From: Bacillota bacterium
GTDB lineage: Bacteria > Bacillota > UBA5301
Length of the DNA stretch: 64,000 nucleotides
Assembly (NCBI GenBank): GCA_017656135.1
Contig: JACDOJ010000001.1
Span: forward strand, 142,299-206,298
Direction of reading: 5' to 3'
The translations under genes were made by a program, and so were the position numbers. Below, piece after piece: positions 1 through 8,270 of this stretch (positions are counted from its first letter, which is position 1; every line of letters starts with the position of its first letter). The notes below the pieces were generated by a model. It saw only the letters and a program-made list of their open reading frames with translations, was not told the origin of the DNA and ran no database searches.

Positions 1-1
1 C

Positions 2-766
2 ACCCTGAAGACCATGAAGAAGTGGCAGATTCCCGAAGACTTCTACAAGAAGTTTAAGTGGAAGTACTGGAAGATGGGCCACCCTCTCCACCATTCCGTG
101 GAGGACAGCGGCCAGATCGGTGCCCTGATCAACATGCAGTACAACCGGGATTCCCAGAATCACTCCCACACCAACTTCCAGAACAGTGGTCTTCCCATCG
201 AGATCCAGAAGAAGCTGGCCGCCAAGGTCTGGGGCTCGCCGGACGCTGTAGACGAGAAAGGCCACTGGACGCCGATGAACAGGTACAAGGCCAAAGCTGC
301 CAAGTGGGCTTCGATCCGCAAGGAGTTGCACGACAGTCTGTCCCTGTGCAACTGGATGTATCCCTGGGTGGCTTCCCCGCTGAAAGAGCGGAACTACGAA
401 GGAGACACCGCCTTGGAGGCTAAGTACTTCAGCTTGGCAACAGGTATTGAAGTTACCGAAGAAGAGTTGGACCTATATGCAGAGCGCATTTTCAACCTGC
501 ACCGGGCTTTGACCATTATGGAGATGAATACCAGGGATATGCGGGACCAGCACGACACCGCTCCGGATTGGGTATTCGAGGAAGGTCCTGAACCCTTTAC
601 ACCGGGCAGCAATCGCTTCCCCAGAGAGGATATTGAGAAAGCTAAAGACTACTTCTATGAAGTTTGCGGTTGGAACAAAGAGGGCTTGCCGACCAGGGAA
701 ACCCTGGAGCGGCTGGGCCTGAAAGATGTCGCTGACAGGCTGGAGAAGGCCGGTTTGTTAGGCTAA
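2..766 (+). CDS. Aldehyde:ferredoxin oxidoreductase, C-terminal part (cut by window edge)
   Basis: AOR-family tungstoenzymes oxidise aldehydes to acids in the cytoplasm and pass the electrons to ferredoxin. The reading frame is already open at base 2, so the gene starts upstream of the window. About 254 residues are visible, against a family length of about 600-640. The single cysteine in SLSLCNWMYP (near visible residue 116) sits where AOR enzymes keep the last ligand of their [4Fe-4S] cluster. The C-terminus (GLPTRETLERLGL) is typical of the family. No frameshift or internal stop is seen. A second, damaged AOR gene lies on the other strand at 58.7-60.4 kb. The substrate cannot be told from this fragment. 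Confidence 0.93.
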   Translation, partial: TLKTMKKWQIPEDFYKKFKWKYWKMGHPLHHSVEDSGQIGALINMQYNRDSQNHSHTNFQNSGLPIEIQKKLAAKVWGSPDAVDEKGHWTPMNRYKAKAAKWASIRKELHDSLSLCNWMYPWVASPLKERNYEGDTALEAKYFSLATGIEVTEEELDLYAERIFNLHRALTIMEMNTRDMRDQHDTAPDWVFEEGPEPFTPGSNRFPREDIEKAKDYFYEVCGWNKEGLPTRETLERLGLKDVADRLEKAGLLG

Positions 767-988
767 CCTCTTCCAGCTGACATAAAGCCGTTTTCCGGTG
801 TTAAGGCCCCATTTGTCACAGATTAGCAAACCGCACTGGACGGAGGTATTTGAATCTCATCAAAGGAGTAGCCGTTGAACTTTTTTATCATATCAAAGTT
901 ATAGGTCTGATTAACTTCTAGATATCAATTTTTCTCCCGCATATACATTTTCTGAGGAAATGTAGGATGAGGGGAGGGGTAGTCTCCG
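767..988. other. Intergenic stretch with one doubtful short reading frame
   Basis: There is no convincing gene between the AOR stop and the SPOCS gene. A 23-codon frame at 850-921 begins with TTG behind GGAGGT (842-847), but it is too short and too ordinary to call. A small inverted repeat (ACATTT at 945-950, AAATGT at 958-963) lies just before the SD of the next gene. Confidence 0.4.
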
Positions 989-2623
989 TTGCCGGTACAG
1001 AGAATAGTCCTGGATAGACTAATAGCGGAGCACTACTCCGAGGAGATTCTGAGCGTGAATTTCCACTTACCCTCGGACCGGTGCAATATTGTTCAGCTTG
1101 TGGCCGAGCCTGCCCGGGCCTGTGCGCATGTGGTAGACCGGGGTGTGGTGGTTCAGGTATACCAAGAGGTCAAGCTGGTCTTGACCTCCGGTAAAACCGG
1201 CTACCTCTCCAGAGAAAGCACAGCCCAGGGCAGTTTCTTTTACCCTATGTACACCCCTGAGGGTAGGGAGGTGGAGATTCAGTGCGAAACCGGGGAGCTT
1301 GAAAGCTTCCCTGAGGCCGGCAAGCTGACTGTTCTGGTCCCCTGCCGGATCCGGCTCTGGTATACCCAGAAAGAGATCAAGAGCCTCACTCTTCCTCCTG
1401 CAGAAAGCAGAGACGAGGATCTGGTGGTAGCTGATCTCCTGTTGGCCCAGGGCACAGAGCACCGCCTTTTTCACCAGGTCTTATCCATAGCTGTGGCTGA
1501 GGGGATCACCCGGTACGACTTGGAGGTAAAACCCGGTGAGACCATAATTCTCCCCGGCCGGGCCGTGCTTGGTGGAGAAATCAGTGGGGGCCTCTACTAC
1601 GCTGCCCCCAACGGAACAGAGCGCTTTCTTCCCGTTAAAAAGGAGTTCAGCATAGTCATTTCCGACTCCAGTATCCTGCCGGGAGCTTCTGTCGAATCCA
1701 CTTACCACCTGGAACCGCAGAGGGCTGGCAGGGTCCTCAAAGTCTTTTTAACCCTGGACTGGCTCGTAATTCAAAAAGAAGCCATATCTTTACCAATAGA
1801 AGAGCTGACCGGCGAGGACTTGAGAGTGGATCGCCTTCTGGAGAAGCAGGAGTCGGTAGTCCAGTTTAAAACCGCCTTTGCTTTGGGCGAGGAGATCAGG
1901 AAGATTCGAGATTACCAGGTGATCTGGAAGGAGGTCGAAAGCCAGCAGCAGGGCGGGTATGTGCTGGTCAAAGGGGTTTTGGAGTTCCAGGCGGCCGGGG
2001 TGACGCCCTTAGGCGAGGTCAAGGAGTTCTGCTTCACCTACCAGGTGGAGCAGGTCTTCCGCCTCAAAGCAAAGGACGAGAACCTCCGGCTTTATCCGGA
2101 TGTGGAAACCCAGTATCTCCGGATGGAGCTACTCCCGAGAAACTATTTAGGCTTGTTGGGCCAGGTCAAAATGGGCCTCACGGTGGCCAAAAGAGAGACC
2201 TTGAAGGTTCCGGCGGTCTCTTTGGTTCCGGGATGCCAGGAGATTGCCGAGGTTAGTCAGGGGGTTTATAGTGCTGACCTGGCCCTGCCCAGAGGGTTTT
2301 CCAAGCTGGTAGAGGTCAAGGTCAGTCCTGTGATCACCTGGGCCGGGGTATCCGGGGGTTCTGCTCAGGTCCAAGGGGAGCTCCAGGTTAAGGCTCTGGT
2401 GGAGACTTCAAAAGGTCAGAGCGTGGTTTCTACTTCCGTCCCTTTTTGGCACTTTCCTGCTCTTGAAGGTGCGGCTCAGGTAGTTTCCACCCAAGGGCCT
2501 CAGGCGGAAGTGGTATCCCAAGAGTTGGTTAGAGAACCTGGATGGAAAGGGGTATTTGACCATTGGCACCTGCACCTTACAATCAGAGTCACCTTCAGCA
2601 CCAGGACCCTCCGGCCCAAGTGA
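989..2623 (+). CDS. SPOCS (DUF3794)-like repeat protein, probable spore-associated protein
   Basis: This 544-residue protein has no signal peptide or membrane helix. It is built of about four beta-rich units of 110-130 residues with alternating hydrophobic residues. They resemble the SPOCS/DUF3794 domain found in SipL and other spore-coat or morphogenesis proteins of Clostridia. The start is TTG at 989, with a GAGGGGAGG-type SD about 8 bases upstream. Its stop overlaps the GTG start of the next gene by four bases, and two glycosyltransferases follow. This arrangement suggests a spore-surface or envelope glycan unit. The family call rests on pattern and context rather than on a diagnostic residue. 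An unrelated beta-repeat protein is possible. Confidence 0.55.
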   Translation: MPVQRIVLDRLIAEHYSEEILSVNFHLPSDRCNIVQLVAEPARACAHVVDRGVVVQVYQEVKLVLTSGKTGYLSRESTAQGSFFYPMYTPEGREVEIQCETGELESFPEAGKLTVLVPCRIRLWYTQKEIKSLTLPPAESRDEDLVVADLLLAQGTEHRLFHQVLSIAVAEGITRYDLEVKPGETIILPGRAVLGGEISGGLYYAAPNGTERFLPVKKEFSIVISDSSILPGASVESTYHLEPQRAGRVLKVFLTLDWLVIQKEAISLPIEELTGEDLRVDRLLEKQESVVQFKTAFALGEEIRKIRDYQVIWKEVESQQQGGYVLVKGVLEFQAAGVTPLGEVKEFCFTYQVEQVFRLKAKDENLRLYPDVETQYLRMELLPRNYLGLLGQVKMGLTVAKRETLKVPAVSLVPGCQEIAEVSQGVYSADLALPRGFSKLVEVKVSPVITWAGVSGGSAQVQGELQVKALVETSKGQSVVSTSVPFWHFPALEGAAQVVSTQGPQAEVVSQELVREPGWKGVFDHWHLHLTIRVTFSTRTLRPK

Positions 2624-3369
2624 GCGGCAGCGCTGGTGTGGACCTGGTTATCGTCAACTACAACTCCCGCCGCTACCTGGAGAAGTGTTTGGCCAGTATC
2701 TACCGGTACACTCCCCGGCCTTTTAAGATCATCGTGGTGGATAACGGCAGCACCGACGGGAGCGTGGAGTACTTGGAAGGCCGGAGTGATCTGGAGTGCT
2801 TGCCAAACCAGGAGAATCTGGGTTATGCCGCCGCCTGCAACCAGGGGATACGCCAGGGGGTAAACCCCTATATCATCCTCCTTAACCCTGATATTGAGGT
2901 CACCCGGGGGTGGCTGGAGCCCCTGTTGGGTTCGGCCCGACACCCGAAGGTGGCGGTGGTCGGTCCTAAATTGGTAAACTCCGAGGGCCTCTTGGTAGGA
3001 ACAGGGGTGAAAGATTGGAACGAGCTGACCAGACCCAGGTCTTGGATGCAGCCGGATTATCCTGGCCGTTTCATGAAGCCGGAGGAGTGCATCTCTGTAG
3101 GAGGCGCCTGCTATCTGATTAAGCGAGCCCTCTTGCCGGAATTGGGTTTCTTTGATGAGCGCTATTTCCTCTATTTTGAGGAGACAGATTACTCCATAAA
3201 TGCTCTGCTGAAAGGGTTTAAGGTCATTTTCAACCCGAAAAGCGTGGTCATCCACCACGTCGGCGCCACAGGGGGCGGCGGTGGGCACCAGGCTCGGCTG
3301 AACTACTTCCGGGAGAGTCGGGCGAAATTCGTGGCCAAATGGCGGGGCAAGATACCATGTTTGCCTTAA
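2620..3369 (+). CDS. Family 2 glycosyltransferase (rhamnosyltransferase-like)
   Basis: This is a GT-A fold transferase that uses a nucleotide sugar to extend a surface glycan, acting in the cytoplasm. The N-terminus shows VDLVIVNYNS and IVVDNGSTDGS, the nucleotide-binding strands of the GT2 family. LLNPDIEV is the DxD-type metal site, and YFLYFEETDY is the C-terminal acceptor-side motif common in rhamnosyltransferase-like enzymes. The chosen start is GTG 2620, which overlaps the previous stop as GTGA and gives 249 residues. A TTG at 2563 would add a non-conserved extension. The donor and acceptor are unknown. Confidence 0.88.
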   Translation: MSGSAGVDLVIVNYNSRRYLEKCLASIYRYTPRPFKIIVVDNGSTDGSVEYLEGRSDLECLPNQENLGYAAACNQGIRQGVNPYIILLNPDIEVTRGWLEPLLGSARHPKVAVVGPKLVNSEGLLVGTGVKDWNELTRPRSWMQPDYPGRFMKPEECISVGGACYLIKRALLPELGFFDERYFLYFEETDYSINALLKGFKVIFNPKSVVIHHVGATGGGGGHQARLNYFRESRAKFVAKWRGKIPCLP

Positions 3370-4379
3370 GGGTGCTGTTTTTAAGCCGGTCCAATTTGAC
3401 TACGGTGCCGGCCGGCGATACCATCCAGGTCCTCAACACTAAAAGGGCCTTAGAGAAGCTGGGGGTCCAGGTGGAACTGAAGAAGCATCCACCTGAGGGC
3501 CACTTTCGCGGGGACCTGGTGCATCTCTTCAACACCATCCCCATTCAAGATGTCTACGCCGCTTACCACTGGGCCAAAAGACATGGTCTGCCTGTAATCT
3601 TATCCACCATCTACTGGGATGCTGCCGGCTGGATCAGTGAGGCGGGTCTTGGGGAAGAGGGTTTAAAGCGGCAAGAGTGGTGGCAGCGGACTCAGCCCCT
3701 GCGCCGGGAGGTAATCGGCGGTGCCCACCTGCTTCTTCCCAACGCCGAAGGTGAACTGGCCAAGATTCGGTCGGACTTTGGCTTTGCAGAGCTTCCGTAT
3801 AGAGTGGTGCCCAACGCCGCTGACCCTATTTACCTCACCGGCCGGGCTCAGGCTTTTCGCAGGCGGTTTAAGCTCTTCGGGGACTTTGTGTTTTGCGCGG
3901 CCCGCATTGATGCCCGTAAGAACCAGTTGGCTTTGATAGACGCCTTAGCGGACACTGCTTTCCAGGTGGTCTTTGCCGGGCCAGGAGGTGATTCCGCCTA
4001 TTTTTGCAGTTTTCAAAAGCGGCTGGGGGAAAAGATTCGCTATCTAGGCAGCCTCAGCCCGCGGGTTTTGGCCGATGTCTATGCTGCCGCCAGAGTGCAC
4101 GCTTTGGTCAGCTGGTACGACACTCCAGGCTTAGCCAGTTTAGAGGCGGGGCTGGCCGGCTGCCGTCTGGTCAGCACAAATAGGGGTACGGCCCGGGAAT
4201 ATTTAGGTGATGCTGCTTTTTACTGTGATCCAGGTGATCCGGAGGATATCAGACAGACTGTGCTTAGAGCCTGGCGGGCCCCGGTGCCCGTGGGGCTCAA
4301 ACAGCGGATACTGGCCGAGTACAACTGGGATCGGGTGGGCCGGCTGACCCTCGCCGCCTACCAAGAGGTTCTAGGGTGA
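3357..4379 (+). CDS. Family 4-type (GT-B) glycosyltransferase
   Basis: This 340-residue GT-B glycosyltransferase follows the GT2 gene with a short overlap. The C-terminal Glyco_trans_1 domain is clear: FCAARIDARKNQLALI opens the donor domain, VVFAGPGG follows, and PGLASLEAGLAGCRLVST carries the acidic residue that contacts the nucleotide sugar. The N-terminal acceptor domain begins VLFLSRSNLTTVPAGDTIQ. The start is taken at ATG 3357 because the conserved strand begins immediately afterwards. ATG 3339 is an alternative. It is probably translationally coupled to its neighbour and acts on the same glycan. Confidence 0.85.
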   Translation: MFALRVLFLSRSNLTTVPAGDTIQVLNTKRALEKLGVQVELKKHPPEGHFRGDLVHLFNTIPIQDVYAAYHWAKRHGLPVILSTIYWDAAGWISEAGLGEEGLKRQEWWQRTQPLRREVIGGAHLLLPNAEGELAKIRSDFGFAELPYRVVPNAADPIYLTGRAQAFRRRFKLFGDFVFCAARIDARKNQLALIDALADTAFQVVFAGPGGDSAYFCSFQKRLGEKIRYLGSLSPRVLADVYAAARVHALVSWYDTPGLASLEAGLAGCRLVSTNRGTAREYLGDAAFYCDPGDPEDIRQTVLRAWRAPVPVGLKQRILAEYNWDRVGRLTLAAYQEVLG

Positions 4380-4387
4380 AATCAAGA

Positions 4388-4411
4388 GAGGCAGGCCGCC
4401 TGGCCTGCCTC
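4388..4411 (+). terminator. Strong hairpin after the glycosyltransferases
   Basis: A perfect 10-bp inverted repeat (4388-4397 with 4402-4411) with a four-base loop lies 8 bases after the stop. No T-run follows, so it may be a 3'-end stabiliser or a Rho-dependent stop rather than a complete intrinsic terminator. Confidence 0.5.
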
Positions 4412-4495
4412 GATTGGGAGGAGCATTAGGATTACAAATATAAGTGCGTTTTCGTTAGTCCTGGTTTGCCCTTAAAACGTGCGCTCTTTAGGGTA

Positions 4496-4535
4496 CCTGT
4501 CGGGGGATGGTGGCGACACGAATACAGGCTTTTTT
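4496..4535 (+). terminator. Possible intrinsic terminator
   Basis: CCTGT (4496-4500) can pair with ACAGG (4524-4528), immediately before six T residues (4530-4535). TGTCG/CGACA inside offers a competing 5-bp stem. The rest of 4412-4641 shows no gene. It lies between convergent genes. Confidence 0.35.
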
Positions 4536-4641
4536 GGGGGTTGGGACTACAGTTTATGTCTTTGAATTTGGCCCCCCTTCATCTTTCCTAGTAATAGTCT
4601 ATGATTGTCCGAGGCAAAGGTGTCAGCAAATTTAAAAATAA

Positions 4642-5052
4642 TTACACCTTTAGGCGGGACCAGGCCAGTTTCTTTTCCTCTAGGTCGTAAACCTCAAAGA
4701 TAATCTCGGGTTTATAGAAGAACCGTTTGGTGATGACATAGAGGCCCAGGTAGTCCGGTTTCTTCTCCGCGGCGACAAAGACGGTGTTTCCCCGGTACAT
4801 CATCTCCAGAATGGTGAAATTTAGGCTTACCAGCCCGGCCTCGTCGGGCCCTAAGGGTGTGAGTTTATCCCGGATTCCATTGGGAAGCCCGTCAGGGACG
4901 CTGCCCCACCTAGAGTTCCCGTCTCGGATTATCAGGCTGAAATTGCCGTAATTCAGCTTATCCCATGCGGCTTCTTCCGCCAACACTTTTGGATTCAAAG
5001 GGATGTACTCCACTGTTGGAAATCGATGAATAGTGGGCAGGCGGTAGCGCAT
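4642..5052 (-). CDS. Conserved-type protein of unknown function
   Basis: I do not recognise this 136-residue soluble protein. It has no signal peptide, helix-turn-helix or metal motif. It is a mixed alpha/beta sequence rich in aromatic residues, with WDKLNYGNFSLIIRDGN and VYDLEEKKLAWSRLKV as striking parts. The start is ATG 5052 because a perfect AAGGAGG (about 5061-5068) lies 8 bases upstream. The longer GTG start at 5061 would fall inside that SD. It is transcribed toward the glycosyltransferases and stands alone. Confidence 0.6.
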   Translation of the reverse strand: MRYRLPTIHRFPTVEYIPLNPKVLAEEAAWDKLNYGNFSLIIRDGNSRWGSVPDGLPNGIRDKLTPLGPDEAGLVSLNFTILEMMYRGNTVFVAAEKKPDYLGLYVITKRFFYKPEIIFEVYDLEEKKLAWSRLKV

Positions 5053-5189
5053 GGCCCTCACCTCCTTACTCTCGACGCTTCATCATATGGGCTCAAGTCC
5101 CAAGGTGTTCCACCGGGCCAGACTTGAAATTTAGAGGCCGGGGAGATAGTATTGAAGAGTAGTTACAAACTGTACAAGGGGGAAGACCT

Positions 5190-5552
5190 GTGTCCCAGGT
5201 TCGAGCGAAAGCAGAGGAGTTGGCCAAGGCTATCAAGGAGAGTCCGGAGTTCGCCCGACTCAAGGCGGCCCAGGCCAGGCTGGCTGAGAACACAGCAGCC
5301 CAGATCATGTACTCTGACTTTCAGAAGCTCCAACTGGAAGTGGAGAAAATGCGCCTTTCCGGGGAGGAAGTCCCAGAGGCGAAGCTAGAAGAAGTCCGTA
5401 AGAAGTATGAGCTTTTGATGTTTAACGAGGATATCAAGGAAATCATCATGGCCGAAGCTGAGCTGAGCCAATTGATGGTGGAGATTCAACAGATCCTGGC
5501 CGAGAGTCTTGGTCTCTTGCGTCCGGCTGGAGACGATCAGACTGTAAACTAG
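5190..5552 (+). CDS. ylbF: YlbF/YmcA family protein
   Basis: This 120-residue, almost wholly helical protein fits the YlbF/YmcA (DUF964) family. In Bacillus, YlbF, YmcA and YaaT form an Fe-S-bearing complex that promotes RNase Y processing, sporulation and competence. The charged heptad-like pattern and the long amphipathic helices match the family. The usual C-terminal cysteines are not seen here, so an Fe-S role is not supported. It starts at GTG 5190 behind AAGGGGGA. A zinc-ribbon membrane protein follows after 19 bases. Confidence 0.75.
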   Translation: MSQVRAKAEELAKAIKESPEFARLKAAQARLAENTAAQIMYSDFQKLQLEVEKMRLSGEEVPEAKLEEVRKKYELLMFNEDIKEIIMAEAELSQLMVEIQQILAESLGLLRPAGDDQTVN

Positions 5553-5571
5553 ACTGAGCGGGGGCTGAAAA

Positions 5572-5868
5572 TTGGCAAGTTTTTTCATCGCCATGGCAAT
5601 CGTCATCGCCACCGTCGGTGTCGGACTAAAGATGTTTATTTGGGGCAAAGCTCGGTGTCCTCAGTGCGGCAGCCGGCTGAAGACAGTTAAAACGGTCTTG
5701 AAGGAACCCACGGAGACGGACAGCGGCTCTGAGCGGGTTATCTACAATTGCCCCCACTGTCCGTATTGCCGGACAACCCAGGCTGTCTTACCGGCCTTAG
5801 TTGCCGGGAAAGCAGCGGGTCGAAGGGGGATCTGGTTCGGCTGGGTAAATCGGTTTAGGAGGGTTTGA
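5572..5868 (+). CDS. Membrane-anchored zinc-ribbon protein
   Basis: This 98-residue protein has one N-terminal transmembrane segment (residues about 2-24). A cytoplasmic zinc-ribbon-like part follows, with CPQCG and, after about 25 residues, CPHCPYC. A basic tail (GRRGIWFGWVNRFRRV) ends it. No family name is clear. The gene ends in AGGAGGGTTTGA, which doubles as the SD of the fumarase alpha gene, so the two are likely cotranscribed and coupled. The start is TTG 5572. Confidence 0.6.
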   Translation: MASFFIAMAIVIATVGVGLKMFIWGKARCPQCGSRLKTVKTVLKEPTETDSGSERVIYNCPHCPYCRTTQAVLPALVAGKAAGRRGIWFGWVNRFRRV

Positions 5869-5869
5869 G

Positions 5870-6712
5870 ATCCGGGAAATACACGTCGATAAAATAGTTG
5901 CGGTAGTCCGGGAGCTCTGTATCGAAGCCAACTACACCTTGGCTCCGGGGATGGAGGAAGCTCTGGCCCGGGCCAGGGAGGCGGAAGAGTCTCCCGTCGG
6001 CCGCGGAATCATCGAAGAGCTACAGGCCAATGTGGCCTTGGCTAAGGAGGAAGCCATTCCGGTCTGCCAGGATACCGGCATGGCAATAGTTTACGTCGAA
6101 CTGGGCCAGGATGTCCATATCACCGGGGGAAACCTGTACCTCGCCATCGATGAGGGGGTTCGGCAAGGCTATGAACAGGGATACTTGCGTAAGTCCATCG
6201 TGGCTGACCCCTTGAGGCGGGAGAACACTGGAGATAACACCCCGGCTTTCATCCGGGTTCAGGTGGTGCCCGGAGATAAGCTGCGCATCCATCTCCTACC
6301 CAAAGGCGGTGGCAGTGAGAACGTCAGCCGCCTGGCCATGCTCAAGCCGGCCCAAGGTGTGGCCGGGGTGAAAAAATTCGTCCTGGAAACCCTGGATTTG
6401 GCAGGAGGGAACGCCTGTCCGCCTTATTTGGTCGGCGTTGGGATAGGCGGGACCTTTGATGAGTGTGCCTTCCTGGCTAAACGGGCCTTGATGCGGGAGG
6501 TGGGTAGGCCTAACCCTCAAGAACACTTGGCCCGGTTGGAAGAGGAACTCCTTGAGGCCATCAATGACCTGGGCATCGGACCTCAGGGTTTCGGGGGCCG
6601 CCAGACGGCCCTGGCCGTCCACGTGGAGTCTCTTCCGACCCACATCGCCTGTCTGCCGGTGGCAGTGAACTTGAGCTGTCACGCCCTGCGCCACCGGAGC
6701 AGGGAGGTCTAG
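5870..6712 (+). CDS. fumA: Fumarate hydratase class I, alpha subunit
   Basis: This subunit carries the oxygen-sensitive [4Fe-4S] cluster of the two-part fumarase that interconverts fumarate and malate. Cluster cysteines are visible in IPVCQDTGMA, in GGNACPPYLVGVGIGGTFDECAFLAK, and in the C-terminal part. The family runs to about 280 residues and begins with a conserved helix. That helix is encoded here from 5870 (IREIHVDKIVAVVRELCIEANY), but no ATG, GTG or TTG exists between the in-frame stop at 5846 and TTG 5939. The best placed codon is ATC 5870, 6 bases after AGGAGGG (5857-5863), giving 280 residues. TTG 5939 lacks an SD and would remove the helix. Confidence 0.9.
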   Translation: MREIHVDKIVAVVRELCIEANYTLAPGMEEALARAREAEESPVGRGIIEELQANVALAKEEAIPVCQDTGMAIVYVELGQDVHITGGNLYLAIDEGVRQGYEQGYLRKSIVADPLRRENTGDNTPAFIRVQVVPGDKLRIHLLPKGGGSENVSRLAMLKPAQGVAGVKKFVLETLDLAGGNACPPYLVGVGIGGTFDECAFLAKRALMREVGRPNPQEHLARLEEELLEAINDLGIGPQGFGGRQTALAVHVESLPTHIACLPVAVNLSCHALRHRSREV

Positions 6713-6714
6713 AG

Positions 6715-7263
6715 ATGCTGAAGATCACAACTCCCTTAACAGATGAAACCGTCTGCAAGCTACGCACCGGAGATCGGGTCTTGCTCTCTGGCACGGTGTA
6801 TACCGCTCGGGATGCGGCTCACGCTCGGTTTATGGAGGCTTTCGAGAGAGGGGAGGATCTGCCCTTCCCCCTGGAAGGAGCGGTCATTTACTATGTTGGT
6901 CCGGCTCCGGCCAAACCCGGCCGGGTCATCGGGTCGGCCGGTCCGACCACCAGCGGCCGGATGGATGTCTATACTCCCGCTTTGTTAGAGCGGGGATTGA
7001 AGGGAATGATCGGTAAAGGTTCCCGTTCCCGCCAAGTTCGAGAGGCTATAACCGCTGCCAAAGCCGTGTATTTTGCCGCCACCGGAGGAGCTGCGGCCTT
7101 GCTGGCCAAGTGCATAATGGAGACGGAAATTATTGCCTATCCAGAGCTGGGGCCCGAGGCGGTGCGGCGGCTGGAGGTTCGCGACTTGCCTTTGACGGTG
7201 GTCAACGATATCTACGGCGGTGACCTCTACGAGGAGGGCCGAAAGAGGTACGCCCGGCTATAA
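6715..7263 (+). CDS. fumB: Fumarate hydratase class I, beta subunit
   Basis: This is the 182-residue partner of the alpha subunit, starting 2 bases after its stop. It contains GTVYTARDAAH, which bears the catalytic-domain arginine and histidine of the beta fold, and the substrate-site signature GPTTSGRMD. The length is normal for a split class I enzyme. In anaerobes this enzyme serves the C4 branch between malate and fumarate. No fumarate reductase or malate enzyme is present in the window to set its direction. Confidence 0.93.
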   Translation: MLKITTPLTDETVCKLRTGDRVLLSGTVYTARDAAHARFMEAFERGEDLPFPLEGAVIYYVGPAPAKPGRVIGSAGPTTSGRMDVYTPALLERGLKGMIGKGSRSRQVREAITAAKAVYFAATGGAAALLAKCIMETEIIAYPELGPEAVRRLEVRDLPLTVVNDIYGGDLYEEGRKRYARL

Positions 7264-7271
7264 CCTAACAG

Positions 7272-8144
7272 CTAGAACTTGAGAATGATATCCAGAGTGG
7301 TCTCCTTTGAGGCCGGCTCTCCTTGAGGAGCAGGCCAAGGGGCTGTTATTTTCGTGGTTAGGCTGGTGTAGCCGGAGGTCAGCGTCAAAGTGCTCCCTCC
7401 AGTTCCCACCAGCTTTGCTGAGCTGAAGAGCTCCGAATTCAGCCACAAGGACCAGTTGGTGTTGGCGGCAATTAGAAAGACAAGATTATCACTTTCGAGG
7501 TACGCTCGGCCTGGTTCTCCCAGGCTTTTTTTGCGCACCTTAAGCTCGAGGGGGCTATTTAGGCAGGCGGCCCAGCGGGGCACTTCCAAAGCCAGGGTCA
7601 CCGTAATCGTTCCCGCCAGTTCCCCGTCGGTATAGAACCTCACTAGAACTTCTGCCTGATACTGGCCGGGTGGGGTGAGCAACGGCACCATAGCCGTAAA
7701 CTGGATTCCGGGAGCGGGACCTTCGTCCTCCCGGCCCTCCCAAATCCAAGAGCCCTGCACCCAGTCGAGCCTGGCCCCAGGGAGCTGGTTTCCGTTTGGG
7801 CCAATCAGCCCCGATTGGAGCTCAGCGCTGACCTGTACATCCCCCAGATTCAAATTTTTAAGGCGGAGCATCACCGGGTAGGTTGTGTACTTGACCACTG
7901 CAGCCGGCAGGGAGTAGAGATTGGTTTTGGCGGTCTCGATGAATCGGTCTCTCGGGCCGCCTTCCAGTTGAATGATGATGGGCCGAGAGGCCTGCACAGG
8001 CAGGGAGAGCGCCAGGACCAGGCTGAGCCAGAGAAAGGGGAACCTCTTAGGAACATAGGTACCCGGTTCCCGGTGCTGGGGCTGCTTATTGGAGGTCAGC
8101 CCTTTTTTGATAAGACCCAGCAAACGTCTGTAGAGTGGCATCAT
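7272..8144 (-). CDS. Secreted beta-rich protein of unknown function
   Basis: This 290-residue protein has a long basic N-terminus followed by a hydrophobic signal-like segment (FPFLWLSLVLALSLPVQA, ending near residue 53). The remainder is an exported beta-strand-rich domain of Ig or fibronectin-like character. No catalytic motif is visible. The start at ATG 8144 (or ATG 8141) is supported by GGGGGAGG 6-9 bases upstream. It converges on fumB with only 8 bases between the stops and is divergent from the ABC importer operon, so a link to solute uptake is possible but unproved. Confidence 0.6.
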   Translation of the reverse strand: MMPLYRRLLGLIKKGLTSNKQPQHREPGTYVPKRFPFLWLSLVLALSLPVQASRPIIIQLEGGPRDRFIETAKTNLYSLPAAVVKYTTYPVMLRLKNLNLGDVQVSAELQSGLIGPNGNQLPGARLDWVQGSWIWEGREDEGPAPGIQFTAMVPLLTPPGQYQAEVLVRFYTDGELAGTITVTLALEVPRWAACLNSPLELKVRKKSLGEPGRAYLESDNLVFLIAANTNWSLWLNSELFSSAKLVGTGGSTLTLTSGYTSLTTKITAPWPAPQGEPASKETTLDIILKF

Positions 8145-8186
8145 CTGCACCTCCCCCGGAATAGTTAGTATTAGGATATGCAGGGC

Positions 8187-8245
8187 TTGTCCCAGTTATA
8201 CATAGGGAAAACCGGGTTTTATGTGGAAAACCCTTCTTGGGACAA
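8187..8245 (+). ncRNA. Structured 5' leader of the ABC importer operon (candidate)
   Basis: A perfect 8-bp outer stem (TTGTCCCA 8187-8194 with TGGGACAA 8238-8245) encloses a perfect 7-bp hairpin (GGGTTTT 8214-8220 with AAAACCC 8227-8233). A second GGAAAACC copy (8206-8213) could compete for the GGTTTT arm. The structure ends 9 bases before the SD of the substrate-binding protein. It is far too short for a cobalamin riboswitch. Confidence 0.4.
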
Positions 8246-8270
8246 ATAGTTACAGGGAGGCACATTTAGT

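Noticed and set aside
850..921. 23-codon frame behind GGAGGT
   Set aside because: Too short, no conserved feature; could be chance.
2500..3288. Long minus-strand open frame (262 codons) opposite the GT2 gene
   Set aside because: It mirrors a clear GT2 gene, has no SD or known motif, and is a compositional shadow of the sense strand.
8151..8270. Cobalamin riboswitch before the BtuFCD-type operon
   Set aside because: Only 120 bases are available and no B12-box-like sequence is seen.
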